Assembly (NCBI GenBank): GCA_964035795.1 | Contig: OZ038320.1 | Location: 14,866,030 to 14,930,029, forward strand | Direction of reading: 5' to 3' | Length of the DNA: 64,000 nt | From: Pterobdella sp. o SKG-2022 | Taxonomy: Eukaryota; Annelida; Clitellata; Hirudinida; Piscicolidae | Shown: positions 43,640 through 55,456 of the stretch, piece by piece | How positions within the stretch are numbered: position 1 is the stretch's first letter | Layout: every line of letters begins with the position of its first letter | Made by a program: the position numbers and the translations under genes | Notes under the pieces: model-generated | The model's input: the letters and a program-made list of their open reading frames with translations, nothing else | What the model was told of the DNA's origin: nothing | Databases searched by the model: none

Positions 43640-46600
43640 CTGCCTCTGCGTCTGCGGAAATTCCACGGCAAGCAGTTCATCTCTATTTAAGGAGTAAACC
43701 TCAAATCCTGCTTTTTCCACTTGGGAAGCAGTAGTTTCTTTTTGGCATACATCAAAATACCGATGCTATGGTGATGGAAACATTCTTGGCTACAACTGTA
43801 GGTAATCTTGCTCTAGTTAGAAGAGTAACATGTGAATTTTTAGAGAAGTTGCGACCCTAAATCTCATCCAACAAATAAAAACTCTATGACTAAACAAAAA
43901 AATATACCCCCATACCGCATCGCTCGTCGCGCGGGTGAACAAGGAGCGCGTTCTTCAACGAATCATCAGGTTGGAATCGAAAAATGTGCTACTGGTGAAA
44001 AGCTCTTACCACAAACTAAACGAAAAAATCTTTATTGAATTGTAGATTAAGAAAAGATATAGCAAAAATAAACATTAGATCTTTAAGAAATAATCACAAA
44101 CTATATGTATTAACATACTTATCTAGTAAATACAATATAGATATAACCTGTATACAAGAACACAAGTTATATCATCCAGAAGAAATAATAAGATACTGCA
44201 ATACTTGAAACGGTTGGACACTCGTTACAAGCTCTGCAGAAAAAGCAACAAACAACGCTACCATTAGAGGAGTTGGTATGTTCATAAGCCCTAAAGCTTA
44301 CCAGTCTCTAATGAACGTTGAATCAATCAGCCCACGAATCATGGTAGCGACCTTTAGTGGAAATCCAAAAACAACTTTGATATCATGCTACAGCCCTACA
44401 AATTGCCTCGACAAATTATAAATACAACACTTTTACCATCAATTGACAAATTCAATCAAAAATATTCCCAAACATAATGTGCTAATTATAGGAGGTGATA
44501 TGAACGCTAAAATTGACAATAATAAATGTGTAGGCAACAGCTACCATAATTATACAAACAGAAATGGTGAGTATTTGTTACATCTAACAATCGACTTTGG
44601 TCTAGTCAATATTTCCACAAAGTTTCCAAAAAATAAGGAAATAATTATAGACTTTCACTTATCCAAATGGAACCAGAAGTCAACTTGATTATATCCTTAT
44701 AGACAGAAAATGGAAAAATAGTGCTATTGACTGTCGCTCGTTCAGCACATACTCACCACTTGAATCAGATCACAGGATATGTACAGCGAAGATCAGATTG
44801 TCTCTAAGATCAAATATCTCAAAAAGTAAAAAAACAATGAGTCATGATTGGTCAAAATTATTAAATGATGAAAATATAAAAAATAGCTATGCTGTAGAAA
44901 TCAGAAGCCGATTTGAACAACTAAAAATCTTAATCCTGATAACTTTTCAACAAAAGATCTTTATGAAAATATAATAAAAGCTCACGGTGAAGCTGCTGAA
45001 AAATATGTCCCGAAAAAAATCAAACCAAAAAGAGATTTGCCATGGGAAAACGATGTGGTTTGCAAAAAGCGAAATGAGTTGAACGAAGCTTTCAAACGCA
45101 AGAAAGAAAAAAAACGATCTTACAAACACCCTGCTTGTGGAAAAAGCTAAAAAAGATCTAGACCATGCTTATGATGAAGAACTAAAAAATTACGTGAAAA
45201 GCAAAATAAAGGAAATCAAAGATTTGCACATAAATCACCATTCTAGACTAGTATGGGATACAGTGAATGAAGTGACGAGAAGAAAAGGCCCAAAACGTGG
45301 TCGAATCAAAGCAAGCAACACAGATGAACGTCTTGCTATTTGGAAAAATCACTTTCAAAAGCTTCTCGGACAATCACCGAAGATAGATGATCAACCCGTA
45401 CCAAAAGTATTCGATACTCTCCCAATTAAAACTAGTGAATTTACTGCAATCGAGCTTCAAGCTTCCATAGTCTTTTCAAAATAACAAAGCTACTGGCTTT
45501 GATAATATACCAATAGAAACATGGAAAACAGGCTGTATGAATGAAGAACTACTTAATGTATGCAACAAAACATATCTTGGCGACGCACCAAAGTGCTGGC
45601 TACAAGGCACAATCTTATCTGTTCCAAAAAAGGGAGACTTGAATATAGCCAGTAATTATCGAGGAATAACTCTATCTTCGTCAGCATCCAAAATATACAA
45701 TAAAATGTTGCTCAATAGAATACGTCCAATTTTAGACGAAAAGTTGAGGACAAACCAAAATGGCTTCAGACCTGGTCAATCCACTCTTGCTCAAATCCTC
45801 ACGCTTAGAAGAATAATCGAAGGAGTCAAATCAAAAACACTACCGGCAGTTATGATTTTGTTGATTTCCATAAAGCTTTTGATTCAATTCATAGAGGAAA
45901 ATTAATGGAAATACTAAAAGCATATGGCATTCCTCTTGAAACTGTAAACGCAATTTCACTTCTATATAAAAACACCACTGCTTAAGTTATTTCCCCAGAT
46001 GGTGATACAAGTTTTTTTCCAATTCATGCAGGAGTTTTACAGGGAGATACACTAGCACCCTACTTGTTCATAAGAGCAGTAGACTATGTAATGAGAACAG
46101 CAATCTCTAATTCAGATGTTTGTGGCTTTACTCTCGAAAAAGCTAAAAGTAGGAGACATCCAGCACTATGTGTAACAGACATAGACTACGCAAATGATAT
46201 TGCCCTACTTTCAGACTCTGGATAAAGCTGAAAAACTGTTGCATAATGTAGAAATGGCAGCCAAACTAATACGTCTTCACATTAATGAAAAAAAAATACA
46301 ATATATGACATTTAATCAAAATCCTTCAAAACTCACCACAATAAACAAAAAATGCATAAAACCCACAAACGATTTTCTTTATCTAGGATCCTGGATATAT
46401 TCCAACGAGAAAGACGTTGACGTAAGAATCCGTAAAGCTTGGGTTGCATTACAAAAACTAAATACTATCTGGAATTCAAATCTGCCAAAAAACTTGAGTT
46501 TAGCATTTTTCCATACTACAGTGAGCTCTGTGCTACTCTATGGATCTAGTACCTGGACATTGACCAAAAAGTTAGAAAAAAAGTTAAATGGGTGCTATAC

Positions 46601-46930
46601 AAAATGCTAAAAGTTGTGAATGATGTAAAATGGCAGCAACGTATAAGCAATAATGTACTATACGACAACTTATCAAAGATAACCAATACAATTGCAAAAC
46701 AGAGAATCAGTTTCGCAGTAAAGACGTTATACAAAAATTCATACTATGAGAGCCAAGATGTGGTAAAAATACTAAAGAAAGACCAGCTCGAAATTTTATC
46801 AACCAACTACCGGATGATACTAATCTTGATAAAGAAGATTTGGAAACAGCTATGAGCGATAGGGAGTATTGGAAGAACAAAGTCATAGAAGTTCGACTGC
46901 GGTCGACATGATGATGATGATGATGAGTTA
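43640..46930 (+). mobile_element. Nearly full-length LINE (endonuclease + RT), YAND box
   Basis: A GC-richer leader (43640-44040) precedes an endonuclease: INIRSLRNNHKLYVLTYL, CIQEHKLY, SCYSPTN, VLIIGGDMNAKID. RT follows: GFDNIPIETWK, SNYRGITLSSSASKIYNKML, NGFRPGQSTLAQILTLRRII, VDFHKAFDSIHRGKLMEIL, AGVLQGDTLAPYLF, then DYANDIALLSD, where the first catalytic Asp is Asn (about 46188). The C-terminal region has SSVLLYGSSTWTLTKKLEKK. It ends in ATGATGATGATGATG. There are a few frameshifts and stops. It is the same clade as the antisense LINE at 58-59 kb. Confidence 0.88.
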
Positions 46931-46931
46931 G

Positions 46932-46990
46932 TTTATTAAGATACGAAGCTTTTTGTTATAAACGTAACATTTTCAAGTATATTTATTTTA
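46932..46990 (+). repeat. Hairpin-family repeat at LINE 3' flank
   Basis: TTTATTAAGATACGAAGCTT, with hairpin variant ACGAAGCTTTTTGT at 46943-46956 and AACGTAACATTTTCAAGTAT. It matches 42583-42650. Confidence 0.8.
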
Positions 46991-46994
46991 TATG

Positions 46995-47228
46995 GGTGAT
47001 CGAACGAAGCGTTAAGCTTTTTGCTGTGTTGTGGTTGGTTGCTGAAAATTTTCCAAATTTATATAAATCCGATAAAATAATTATTTTTTTCAAAATTCGC
47101 AAAGAAAATTTTAATTTAAAGCAATCAATCAAACCACAACAAAAATTAATCTTTAATAATAGTTTTTCTCAAAATTTTCGGAAAAAATTTAAAATTTTAG
47201 CAGCCAATCAGAAGACAGCGAGACAAAG
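46995..47228. mobile_element. MITE copy 2 with matching TIRs
   Basis: The left end reads ACGAAGCGTTAAGCTTTTTG, CTGTGTTGTGGTTGGTTGCTG. The right end in reverse reads GTCTTCTGATTGGCTGCTAA. It is the same family as 42140-42405, and the right terminal part is altered where the next LINE begins. Confidence 0.65.
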
Positions 47229-47234
47229 ATCAAG

Positions 47235-49880
47235 GAACCTTCTCGTGGTGTCCCGCGAAGAGCCTCCCCCGAAAGAGGTTCGAGAATCCAAAATCACTTC
47301 ACTCAGATTTGCACAGTGGGAGGCTTCCCCCCCTTTTTCACTGCAAGAAACAAAACTTCGTAACGAGGATTCTAACCCCCTCATTCCGGGCTATGACGTC
47401 ATCTGCTTAGACCGGCCCTTCAGTGGAACCAGGAACCATCGAGGAGGCGGCCTATATCCGCCATGATATCCCCTACTTGCTAGCCCCGCCCATTAACTCC
47501 GACCTTGCAGAGATGCAGCAGATCTTCATTCCTACTGCAAGGAGGTGCAAAATATCCCTCACCAATATGTATGTTCCTCCAGCATCATCCTCTTTCTTCG
47601 GCCCACCTAACAGCCACACAATCTGGCTACCATGTCTACCCACAACTAGGGGTCTAATATGTGGTGACTTCAATGCTCACCATGTATCAGGGGATGACTT
47701 TGTGCAAGCCGACCCCAGAGGGCAAGCCGTATATGACTGGTTGGAAGGCAATGACCGAATTCTTTTGAATGATGGCTACTCTTATTACCGGGAAAGAAGT
47801 AATCTGACGTAATGCGGAATCCTGCAGCTGGACCCTTTTCGCCGATCTCTCCTCCGACCACCTTCTGATGCTGGTTAAATGGAAAGAGAAGCTCAAAATT
47901 GAGCCGGAGAAACGCCGAGTGACTTTTAACTTCAAGAAAGAGGATTGGAGGAAGTATAAAGGAACTATCCTTCGTGAACTTCCCAACCTTGACCCCTCTG
48001 CGCTTCCAAAAAAGTCTTCTCAACGCGTTCACTGATATCCTTCTAATAGCAGCAAAAGAAGCTATACCTAAAAAAAGTTTTTCGCCCAAACAATGTTTCG
48101 TGGATGAATGGGGAGCTTAAGTCACTCATCCGAGAGAGGAAGTGACTCCGCCGAAACTTGAACGCTTCCACTAGACCGGCCTACCTACAAAGACACAAGA
48201 AAGTAGCTGAGAAGACAGCCGAGGCGAAGCGCACCGCTTGGCATCGCCACCTCCAAAAGATTTTGGGGACCAAGAACTCTAAGCAAGCTTGGGCAGTGGT
48301 GAAGTCGCTATTCAGCCCACCTTCACAAGAGTCGAATAAGGCGCTGAAAATAACAACCGTGAATACGCCTTGGACAAGGCCAAAGCAACAGCGTTCGTCG
48401 TCGAATACGCGAGGGTGAGTGGGCTCAAAACTGATAAGTCAAGCAGGAAAATCATACGAGGGCTCCGAAGAGATACTCGTAGACTACAGAGCTCCCACCG
48501 GCAATCGCTCGAGTGCCCATTTACTCTCGATGAGCTCCGCCGCGCACTCCATCAACCCAAACCAAGGAAAGCTGCTGGCCCGGACAGGATTGCTCCAGAG
48601 ATGCTAAAACAACTGCCCTCTCCTGCCCTTCCCGTCCTCCTCCAACTTCTTAATACCAGCTGGACCACACAATGGTGCTTCCAATCCTGGCGCACAGCGG
48701 AGCTCATCCCGGTCCACAAGAAAGGTAAGGATTCTCAACTCATCGGGAGTTACCGCTCAATTGCCCTGACAACAACGATCAGTACAATTATGGAGAGAAT
48801 CATCGTCAACCGCATGTCAAAATAGCTCGAAGATAATTGGATTTTGAGCCCTTGGCACCACTGATCACTGTCTCTGGCTGTTCTTAGGCATTATGGATGG
48901 GTTCCAGTCTAAACAACGCCTGCGCTCAGTTGCTGCATTTTTTGTCTTCAGCAAAGCGTATGATCAAGTGTGGCGTGCAAACCTTCTGATGCTGAATATT
49001 GGCACTCTCCTTCGATTTGTTGAGTGGGTCAAGGCCTCGTCTCTGCAGAGGTAACAATTGCGGCTGATGGCCCAACCAGCCTGCAAATCTTTGCTGATGG
49101 ATCCATCCTCAACGGTACGGAGAATAAACAAGCCGGAGTGGTCGTTTTTAGAAGAAACACACTGATCCACTCTTGGCACGTGCCTACTGGAACCTTTAGC
49201 AGCTCTTTTTAGGCCGAGAAGACTGCCCTGATAGTTGCCATCTCTTGGCTCGAACAGAATGACGACTGGTTCTCAGCCTCCATCATCACAGACTGCAAGT
49301 CACTTCTACAAGCCCTTTCTAACCCCAATATTACCGATCCATTCCTACTGTCCCTCAAAACTTCAATTGCGGCCTTCTATCCAACTAAAAACATCCGGTT
49401 GATCTGGGTTCCGAGCCACTGCACCCTCTCGGGCAACGACCTAGCAGACGAGCAGGCCAAACTAGGCTCTGCCCTTGCCCAACCGACCATTCTACTGGAT
49501 CCACAAACCCGGCTTGCCATTATTTGCAGAAGCTGCAAACCCTCTCCATCTACTCACCTCCCCCTCATTTCTCTCACCGTTTCCCGCCCCAACCCGGAAG
49601 AATAACTGTTAAAGAAAGACTTCGTCGATCTCATTCGATTCTCGTCTGGTCACCATCCCGCACTCCAAAGATGGCAACATCTGAGAGGGGAAAAGTGAAG
49701 ATAATCGGTGCCGACTCTGCGGAGAAAAAGAAGAATCGGCCGAGCATCTATGGCTGCGGTGCCCTGCATTTCAGTCTGCCCGTTACCACCGCCAGTTGGT
49801 TATCTCTTTCGGAGAACTAAGAAGTCTCTCACAAGCGAGTCTAGTCCTTTTGAGAACCATCCTCAAGCGCCTTGAGTGAC
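47235..49880 (+). mobile_element. RNase H-bearing LINE (ingi/Vingi-like), RT core deleted
   Basis: A GC-rich element. The endonuclease has SLQETKLR, MYVPPASSSFFGP, RGLICGDFNAHHVSGDD and ILLNDG. The linker has WAVVKSLFSPPSQ. RT fingers have ECPFTLDELRRALHQPKPRK, AAGPDRIAPEMLKQL, GSYRSIALTTTISTIMERII and FSKAYDQVWRANLL. At about 49025 the sequence jumps straight to RNase H: LQIFADGSILNGTENKQAG, TDCKSLLQAL, IRLIWVPSHCTLSGNDLADE (catalytic Asp, Glu, His and final Asp visible). The RT catalytic box and thumb are absent. Frameshifts are present. Confidence 0.88.
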
Positions 49881-50074
49881 AAAAAACAAACAAGACAGCA
49901 AAAGATTAATCTGATTACCAAACACGAGCTCTCCTCGAGCACATCCCTATTATTCACAAAATGCACATTTTGTGTATATGGAATTAGTAAAAAAATTATA
50001 TATTCATACACTATTTTAACTAATCTACTGTTACTTAAATAAATGTTCATTATCTTGTGGTTCAAAATGCGCAG

Positions 50075-51345
50075 TCGATCGAAACACACAAGCCACAACC
50101 TCACAAAAACATATTTGATTGGTTGACAAAAATTTTTTAAATTTTTCATTCCAGTATTATTAATCATAAAATAATATTTCTATAAAAAATTTTGTTTCAT
50201 AATAAAAATGAGTCAAGATTAAACGCTCAGAACGACCATTTATTGTAACATAGCTCATCCAGGAGTGTTATGCTTGCGGTAATATGAGAACATATGTATT
50301 ATTAGTAATATTATTGTTGAAATTTACACTATTTCAGAAAACGATGAAGTAATATTCAAAAAGATAATTCGTAACCATACTAAACAGATCTGTCAAAGAA
50401 ACTCACAGACAAATAAATATTATCAATTTTCGATTAAAAAATTTTCAAACACTTGATGTTTCCAATTTATTTTCCCAGATCGAAACTATAACAGACTATT
50501 CTGGAAACATTGTTAATCTTCAATAAATATTTGAAAACAATTCTGTGTCGTTTTTGTGTATTTTAAGATTTTACTGAACAATAAAAATTATGGATAAAAA
50601 TAAAAGTTATTATTTTTTAAAAATTATATTATTTGATATATATAACATCGTATTGGTCGAACAATAAAAATATTGCAAGCTTTTTTACTCGCCGCAAGCT
50701 TCATTTTGTAAGCTATATCATTGGATCCTTTGTGCAATTTATGTCTTTTACAGTGTGTCGAACAATAGGCATAAAAAAATTTTTTAAATTACTAGTTTTT
50801 ATAATTTTATATCAAATAAGATTACAAGATTAAAATTAACATCTGCCAAAATTAACTTTTAAGTTCAAACAGATATCTTAAATTACTAAATTTTTTACTT
50901 TTTGAAGGTATTTTTATAAGTTTATATACTATTTTATACAGTAATATTATAAGATCACAAAATTAAATATGTCAAATGGAACTTCAAATGTTCAAAATTG
51001 CTTTCCCCGCAATTGAAAATTGAAATCTGTCAAATTTAACTTTCAAAGTTTTTAAATGTCTACGAAACATTAAATTCGTCAAAAAAATTTTTTTTGGAAT
51101 ATTTAATTTGTTTACAATTTTTGCATATATAATTAGCTAAATAGCCAAATCGACAGCGGCTCGTGTCCGCACACCGCAGATTTTATATCTAGATAAAAAA
51201 ATCATCACTTTCAGATTTTGAATAAAACCGATAATTTTCTATTATATTAATAATTATACTTAATTAATTTAAATAGTTTAAATTTCTAAATTTTTATTTT
51301 CATCAACCAATCAAATACTTATTTGTGAGTTTGTCGAGATGTGCG
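50075..51345. mobile_element. About 1.27-kb TIR element, non-coding
   Basis: The left arm near 50075-50138 (ACCTCACAAAAACATATTTG, ATTGGTTGACAAAAA) is the inverse of the right arm near 51289-51340 (TTTCATCAACCAATCAAATA, CTTATTTGTGAGTTTGTCGA). The interior is AT-rich, without recognised coding. The GATTGGTTG core recalls the TIRs of the MITEs at 42.1 and 47.0 kb. Confidence 0.6.
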
Positions 51346-51619
51346 TGAAAGCTCAGTAAATGAGCTTTACACCGTTCAGGCGCTTCGCCTAAAAAATTTA
51401 GGAGGATAATCCTTAAATCGCATGCGCGTAAAAATTTTACAATAAATACAAAACGCACAAAAGTATTGAAAACACTTTTTTGAAGATGAGTTTGTTGAAA
51501 ATGAAGTTATTGAGAAAGAAGTTGTTGAAGATGAGGTTGAAAATTTTGATGTTTCTGCCTCATGAGGTTGAACTTGCAAGAGAAAATATTTTTCAAACCG
51601 TACAGTTAAACTCAAACTC

Positions 51620-52075
51620 TTTATTTCTATGCTTATTATGAATATAGCTAGAATTAGAACTTTTTATGAGTTCAAATATTTTTAAGAGTTAAGACTTTTA
51701 TTAAACAACCAATCACAATTAAGAGGCTAATTTTACCGTGGGCCGCTTGCCAAAAACACCCTCAGTCCATTGAATATAGTAGTTTGAAAGTTTTAAATAA
51801 CTAATTTCATTTTCAAAGCCAAAATATGAAAATAATTCGAATTTATATATTTAAATGTAATTAAAACTTTTCAAAAAGTTTTGAAAATATATATTTTATC
51901 AAAAACTATTAATTTTAATTGTTAGTAATATTATTCAAATAGTAGAAAATGAAATTTCACATATAGGAACAAAAAAATATATCAAACTTTTCAAAAATAA
52001 AATTCTGATTTTTTATTTAAGATTATGATATAAATAAAAGCAAGCTACGCACGAAGTAGCCATGAATTTTTTCGC
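51620..52075. other. AT-rich sequence, nothing recognised
   Basis: No coding or repeat signal was seen. Confidence 0.4.
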
Positions 52076-52079
52076 AAAA

Positions 52080-52112
52080 TGCCCGTGGTCTAGCGGTGCA
52101 TGGCTTGTTTTA
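52080..52112 (+). mobile_element. tRNA-like 5' head
   Basis: GCCCGTGGTCTAGCGGTGCA then TGGCT resembles the acceptor and D-arm start (A box) of a tRNA such as tRNA-Glu. No B box follows, so it is probably a SINE or tRNA scrap. Confidence 0.35.
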
Positions 52113-52257
52113 GCATTACTTTGTTTTTTTATAGTTATACTTTCTCTAAGATTGAAATTGCTATCATTATATGGGGAAACTTTGAGCAGCTGTACCTTTT
52201 GTTTTGCGGTTGCCTAAATGCAGTTTTTTAAGTAGGTTCGGCTAATTACTTTTCTAA

Positions 52258-52713
52258 ATGAAGAAGATCCATTTTTTGAGCTTGCCTATCACTTTTTTCT
52301 TTTTCCAAATTGTAGATTATATGAGATTTTTGTATGGCCATATCGATTATTTTTGTAAATATTGGCCAATACCATTTTTAGCCTTTATTGTTGTGGCATA
52401 TTTGCTTGCCCACCGATCGTGCTTATCCACTTCACACATATTTGAGCTATATGTTTTGAATACATTGTGCCGTGGAACTGAACTTTTTATTTATAATTGC
52501 CTTTTTCCAAAAAGTTACTTCATGAATAAATTCAGCTATATCGTAATTTGCTCCAATTTTCACTACAGTATCACCAAACCACCTCAAAATTATAATTTCC
52601 TCATTGGTATTGAAACTATAGCTGCGAACGCCTCATTTCTGCTTATGCATTTTTATTTTGTCAATCAAAAAGCATTTTTAAACCTTTTATCTTGTATTGT
52701 TCCTATTACTTGA
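52258..52713 (+). CDS. Hypothetical ORF, 151 codons, hydrophobic
   Basis: The longest open frame in an otherwise non-mobile AT-rich stretch. The product is rich in Phe, Tyr, Ile and Leu, with hydrophobic segments near residues 4-18, 38-49 and 117-129, so it could be membrane-associated. I recognise no family. A possible acceptor (AAATTGTAG) lies inside at about 52313, so the real coding part may start there. T-rich DNA yields such ORFs by chance, and confidence is low. Confidence 0.25.
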   Translation: MKKIHFLSLPITFFFFQIVDYMRFLYGHIDYFCKYWPIPFLAFIVVAYLLAHRSCLSTSHIFELYVLNTLCRGTELFIYNCLFPKSYFMNKFSYIVICSNFHYSITKPPQNYNFLIGIETIAANASFLLMHFYFVNQKAFLNLLSCIVPIT

Positions 52714-52761
52714 AAACCAAAATTTTTCAGATGAATCAAAAATGAATAAATTGTAAGATCA

Positions 52762-52850
52762 ACAAACACAAAGTATTTATTAAAAACAGACAGTTTGTTG
52801 ACTTTAGAATTTGATTTAGGCTATTTTACGTCAATAACATGTGAAAAAAA
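52762..52850 (+). repeat. Hairpin-family relative without the hairpin
   Basis: ATCAACAAACACAAAGTATT, then TTTGTTGACTTTAGAATTTG and ATTTAGGCTATTTTAC, match the outer parts of the copy at 17405-17560. The hairpin segment is missing here. Confidence 0.65.
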
Positions 52851-52859
52851 TACAATGAC

Positions 52860-53560
52860 TGATTGGGGTTCTACCACATCCGAACTATTCAGAAAAAATT
52901 ATGATTCTAGATGTAGGTCTTTCCGTTGATCTGATAAGTTTTTACCATAAAACAAATCAAAGTTATAACAATAGCATTAGCAAGATACTAACGAATTATG
53001 AAAAATTTTAGTTAAATAAAAAAAGTATTTAAATATTGCCTCGTTTTGGGAAGTTATTTTTTATATATGAAAGTATGTATCGTTTAATTATAAATATAAA
53101 CTAATATTTGCAATATTATAACTATAGTATTTGTAAAAATATATAATTATTAACTTAGAATAGACTATGGTATACAAATAAAATAACTTGCAAAGATATT
53201 TACACATTTTGTTTTTTTATTTTATAACAATTATATTTATCGATGTCTTTATTTTTATACACATTAATAAGTAGAATCGCAAATTTCAAAATAGAATAGA
53301 TTAATAATTTCCATAGAACTAACATTTCAATGAATATAAAAGAATTATATTAAATTTCTAGATTCACTGTCATATCTTAAAAATCCCAAAAAAAAATAAG
53401 GAAGATGTATAATATTTTTACATACTTATATTTAGTTATATATTTAAATATTCGAATAAGTTCGTATTTGATTGTTTACATATTTTTTTCATCCATTTTC
53501 ATATTCTTACAAAAATAATAAGTATATAGAAGTAATAATGAGTATAATAATATTACAAGT
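52860..53560. other. AT-rich sequence, nothing recognised
   Basis: No coding or repeat signal was seen. Confidence 0.4.
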
Positions 53561-53564
53561 TTCG

Positions 53565-54330
53565 TTCCCCTAAGTATTGGTAAGCAAGTAATCCAGTACA
53601 ACCTATGTCAATGCCGGTTGGAATGAGCCCGAAAGCCTTGGCTGGCAATCATTTTATGGGAGTTAACCCAGACAAAATATCAGAACGTGAAGAGCCTTAG
53701 GCGGTTGATGTCATCAAATAGCACTTTTTCGGTAATTTCTGCAACCAGTTGGTGCCAGTTTTATCGCTTATGCTTTCGCTTGGAAGTCACCTTTTTGGTC
53801 AATAAGGGGATCTTGTGGATTGGGCATTGCTTGATCGCTACAAACTAGCTCAATAAACCTTGGAGAAGCCACTTCAGTGCCGTTTTGGCAAAAAAAAACA
53901 TAGGAGACAGCAGCTTACGAGTTATAAGTCTAGGTGAATCAGCGTAAACCTAGGCGCTACGGGTTGTCTTTGACGGTAGGATGAACCCTTAAAGTTTTAT
54001 TGCTCGACTTCCGCTCGCCCAAAGCCAGACAGTTTCTGGCCAATAAGGTGCCATGACCCGTTGTGGACTGCCGCTCCAATTGGATGATTGAAGCTAGGTC
54101 AAAAGCCGAAAGCAGAACTCGTATTCCTATGGACCAAAAAATTTAAAATCAATAAAAATTTAAGCAATAATCGTTGGGATGAAAGTTGCAAGCTGGAATG
54201 TAAGATCGCTCTGTGGCGGACATTTCTAGGACCCATTGCAGATCCACGATTCTAGAAAAGAAGTCATGATCAATTTGGAGCTGAAGCGATTAAAAACCGA
54301 AATAGCGCCGGTCTTCTTTAAAGTACGTTC
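53565..54330 (+). pseudogene. LINE 5' leader and endonuclease start
   Basis: A GC-richer leader of about 600 bp precedes MKVASWNVRSLCGG and INLELKRLKTEIAPVFF at about 54180-54310, the first endonuclease motifs (WNVRxL...ELxRLxxDI). The element is cut off there and a different LINE follows. Confidence 0.65.
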
Positions 54331-54424
54331 AGATTACATTTAGCTATCATAGTGCTGACTGCGATACCGATAATTCACTTGTAAGCAGTAGACTTAGACT
54401 TTATTTAAAGAAAATTCATTGGTC

Positions 54425-55390
54425 AAGGCCGAAAAAACCTTCGCCATTTGGTTCTCAACATGTAGAAGAATATGCAAACTGCCAACTCAACCAGTTTGTG
54501 TGTTAAATGATCATATAATTCCTTCTGATTCAGTAAAAATCTTGGTGTCTATTTTGACAAAGATCTAAGCATGAAGACTCACATAAACAAATTATTGCAA
54601 ATGTCATTTGCATCATTGAGGAAGATAAGAAGCATTAAAAACTACCTGAACCAAGAGTCACTCAAAAAACTTGTATCAGCCTTGATTTTGAGTCGCATTG
54701 ATTATGAAAACATTGCACTAATGGGATTACCCAAATTACAAACCCAAAAAACCCAGTCCATAATTAACACGACAACCAGATTAATATCAGGAACTAGAAA
54801 GTTTGATCATAAAACTCCTGTCTTAAAAGCTCTACACTGGCTTCAAATTGAAGAAAGAATTCAATACAAGATGATACTACAAGTGCATAAATGTCTCAAA
54901 ATGGAAAGTCCTTCTTATCTTTCATCGAAATTATCAACTGTGTCTTCATTGCCTTAAAGAAAAAGACTCAGATCATCGAACACAATAGACATAGCAAAAG
55001 TGAGAGCTAACACCATTTTGGGGAACAGAAGATTTGAAATTGCTGAACCAATTCTTTGGAACAATTTTCCAAATCACCTTAAATCCATAACCTTCACAAC
55101 AACTTTTTCCAAGTGCTTAAAAACTCACTTTATGATTAAGTCTTATAATCTTAAAACATAATTTTAGAATTTTTTTCTCTCAAGTATTTTTTTTTCTTCA
55201 AAAAATCAAATTAGTAGGAAAAAATAAAGGGTAAATGAAAGGAATGACTGGATGTGTGTGGATTGAAGGATAAAGCTTGAGGGCTGGAAAGAGTGAAATT
55301 TACTGTATTAGAACTGGTTCTATATTAATATGCTTAAGTGGTTTTGAAAACTTAATCAATTTCATGCCACTATAATAATTTTCGTTATTT
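54425..55390 (+). pseudogene. L2/CR1-like LINE C-terminus with 3' tail
   Basis: It encodes LGVYFDKDLSMKTHINKLLQ, SLRKIRSIKNYL, SRIDYENIALMGLPKLQ, INTTTRLISGTRKFDHKTPV, LKALHWLQIEERIQYKMILQ and, after a stop, RRFEIAEPILWNNFPNHLK. A 3' untranslated tail ends near TTATTTGTTTGTTTAT. The same end occurs inverted at 14290-14765. It is related to 19007-19597. Confidence 0.87.
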
Positions 55391-55456
55391 GTTTGTTTAT
55401 AAAAAATATAGTTAAAAATAAAAAGAAACTTATCAATTCAAAGAATAAATTTTTTT

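Noticed and set aside
51376..51615. Ser/Thr-rich 79-codon minus-strand ORF
   Set aside because: Low-complexity, built from short TCA/TCT-type repeats, with no splice or homology support. I could not justify a gene.
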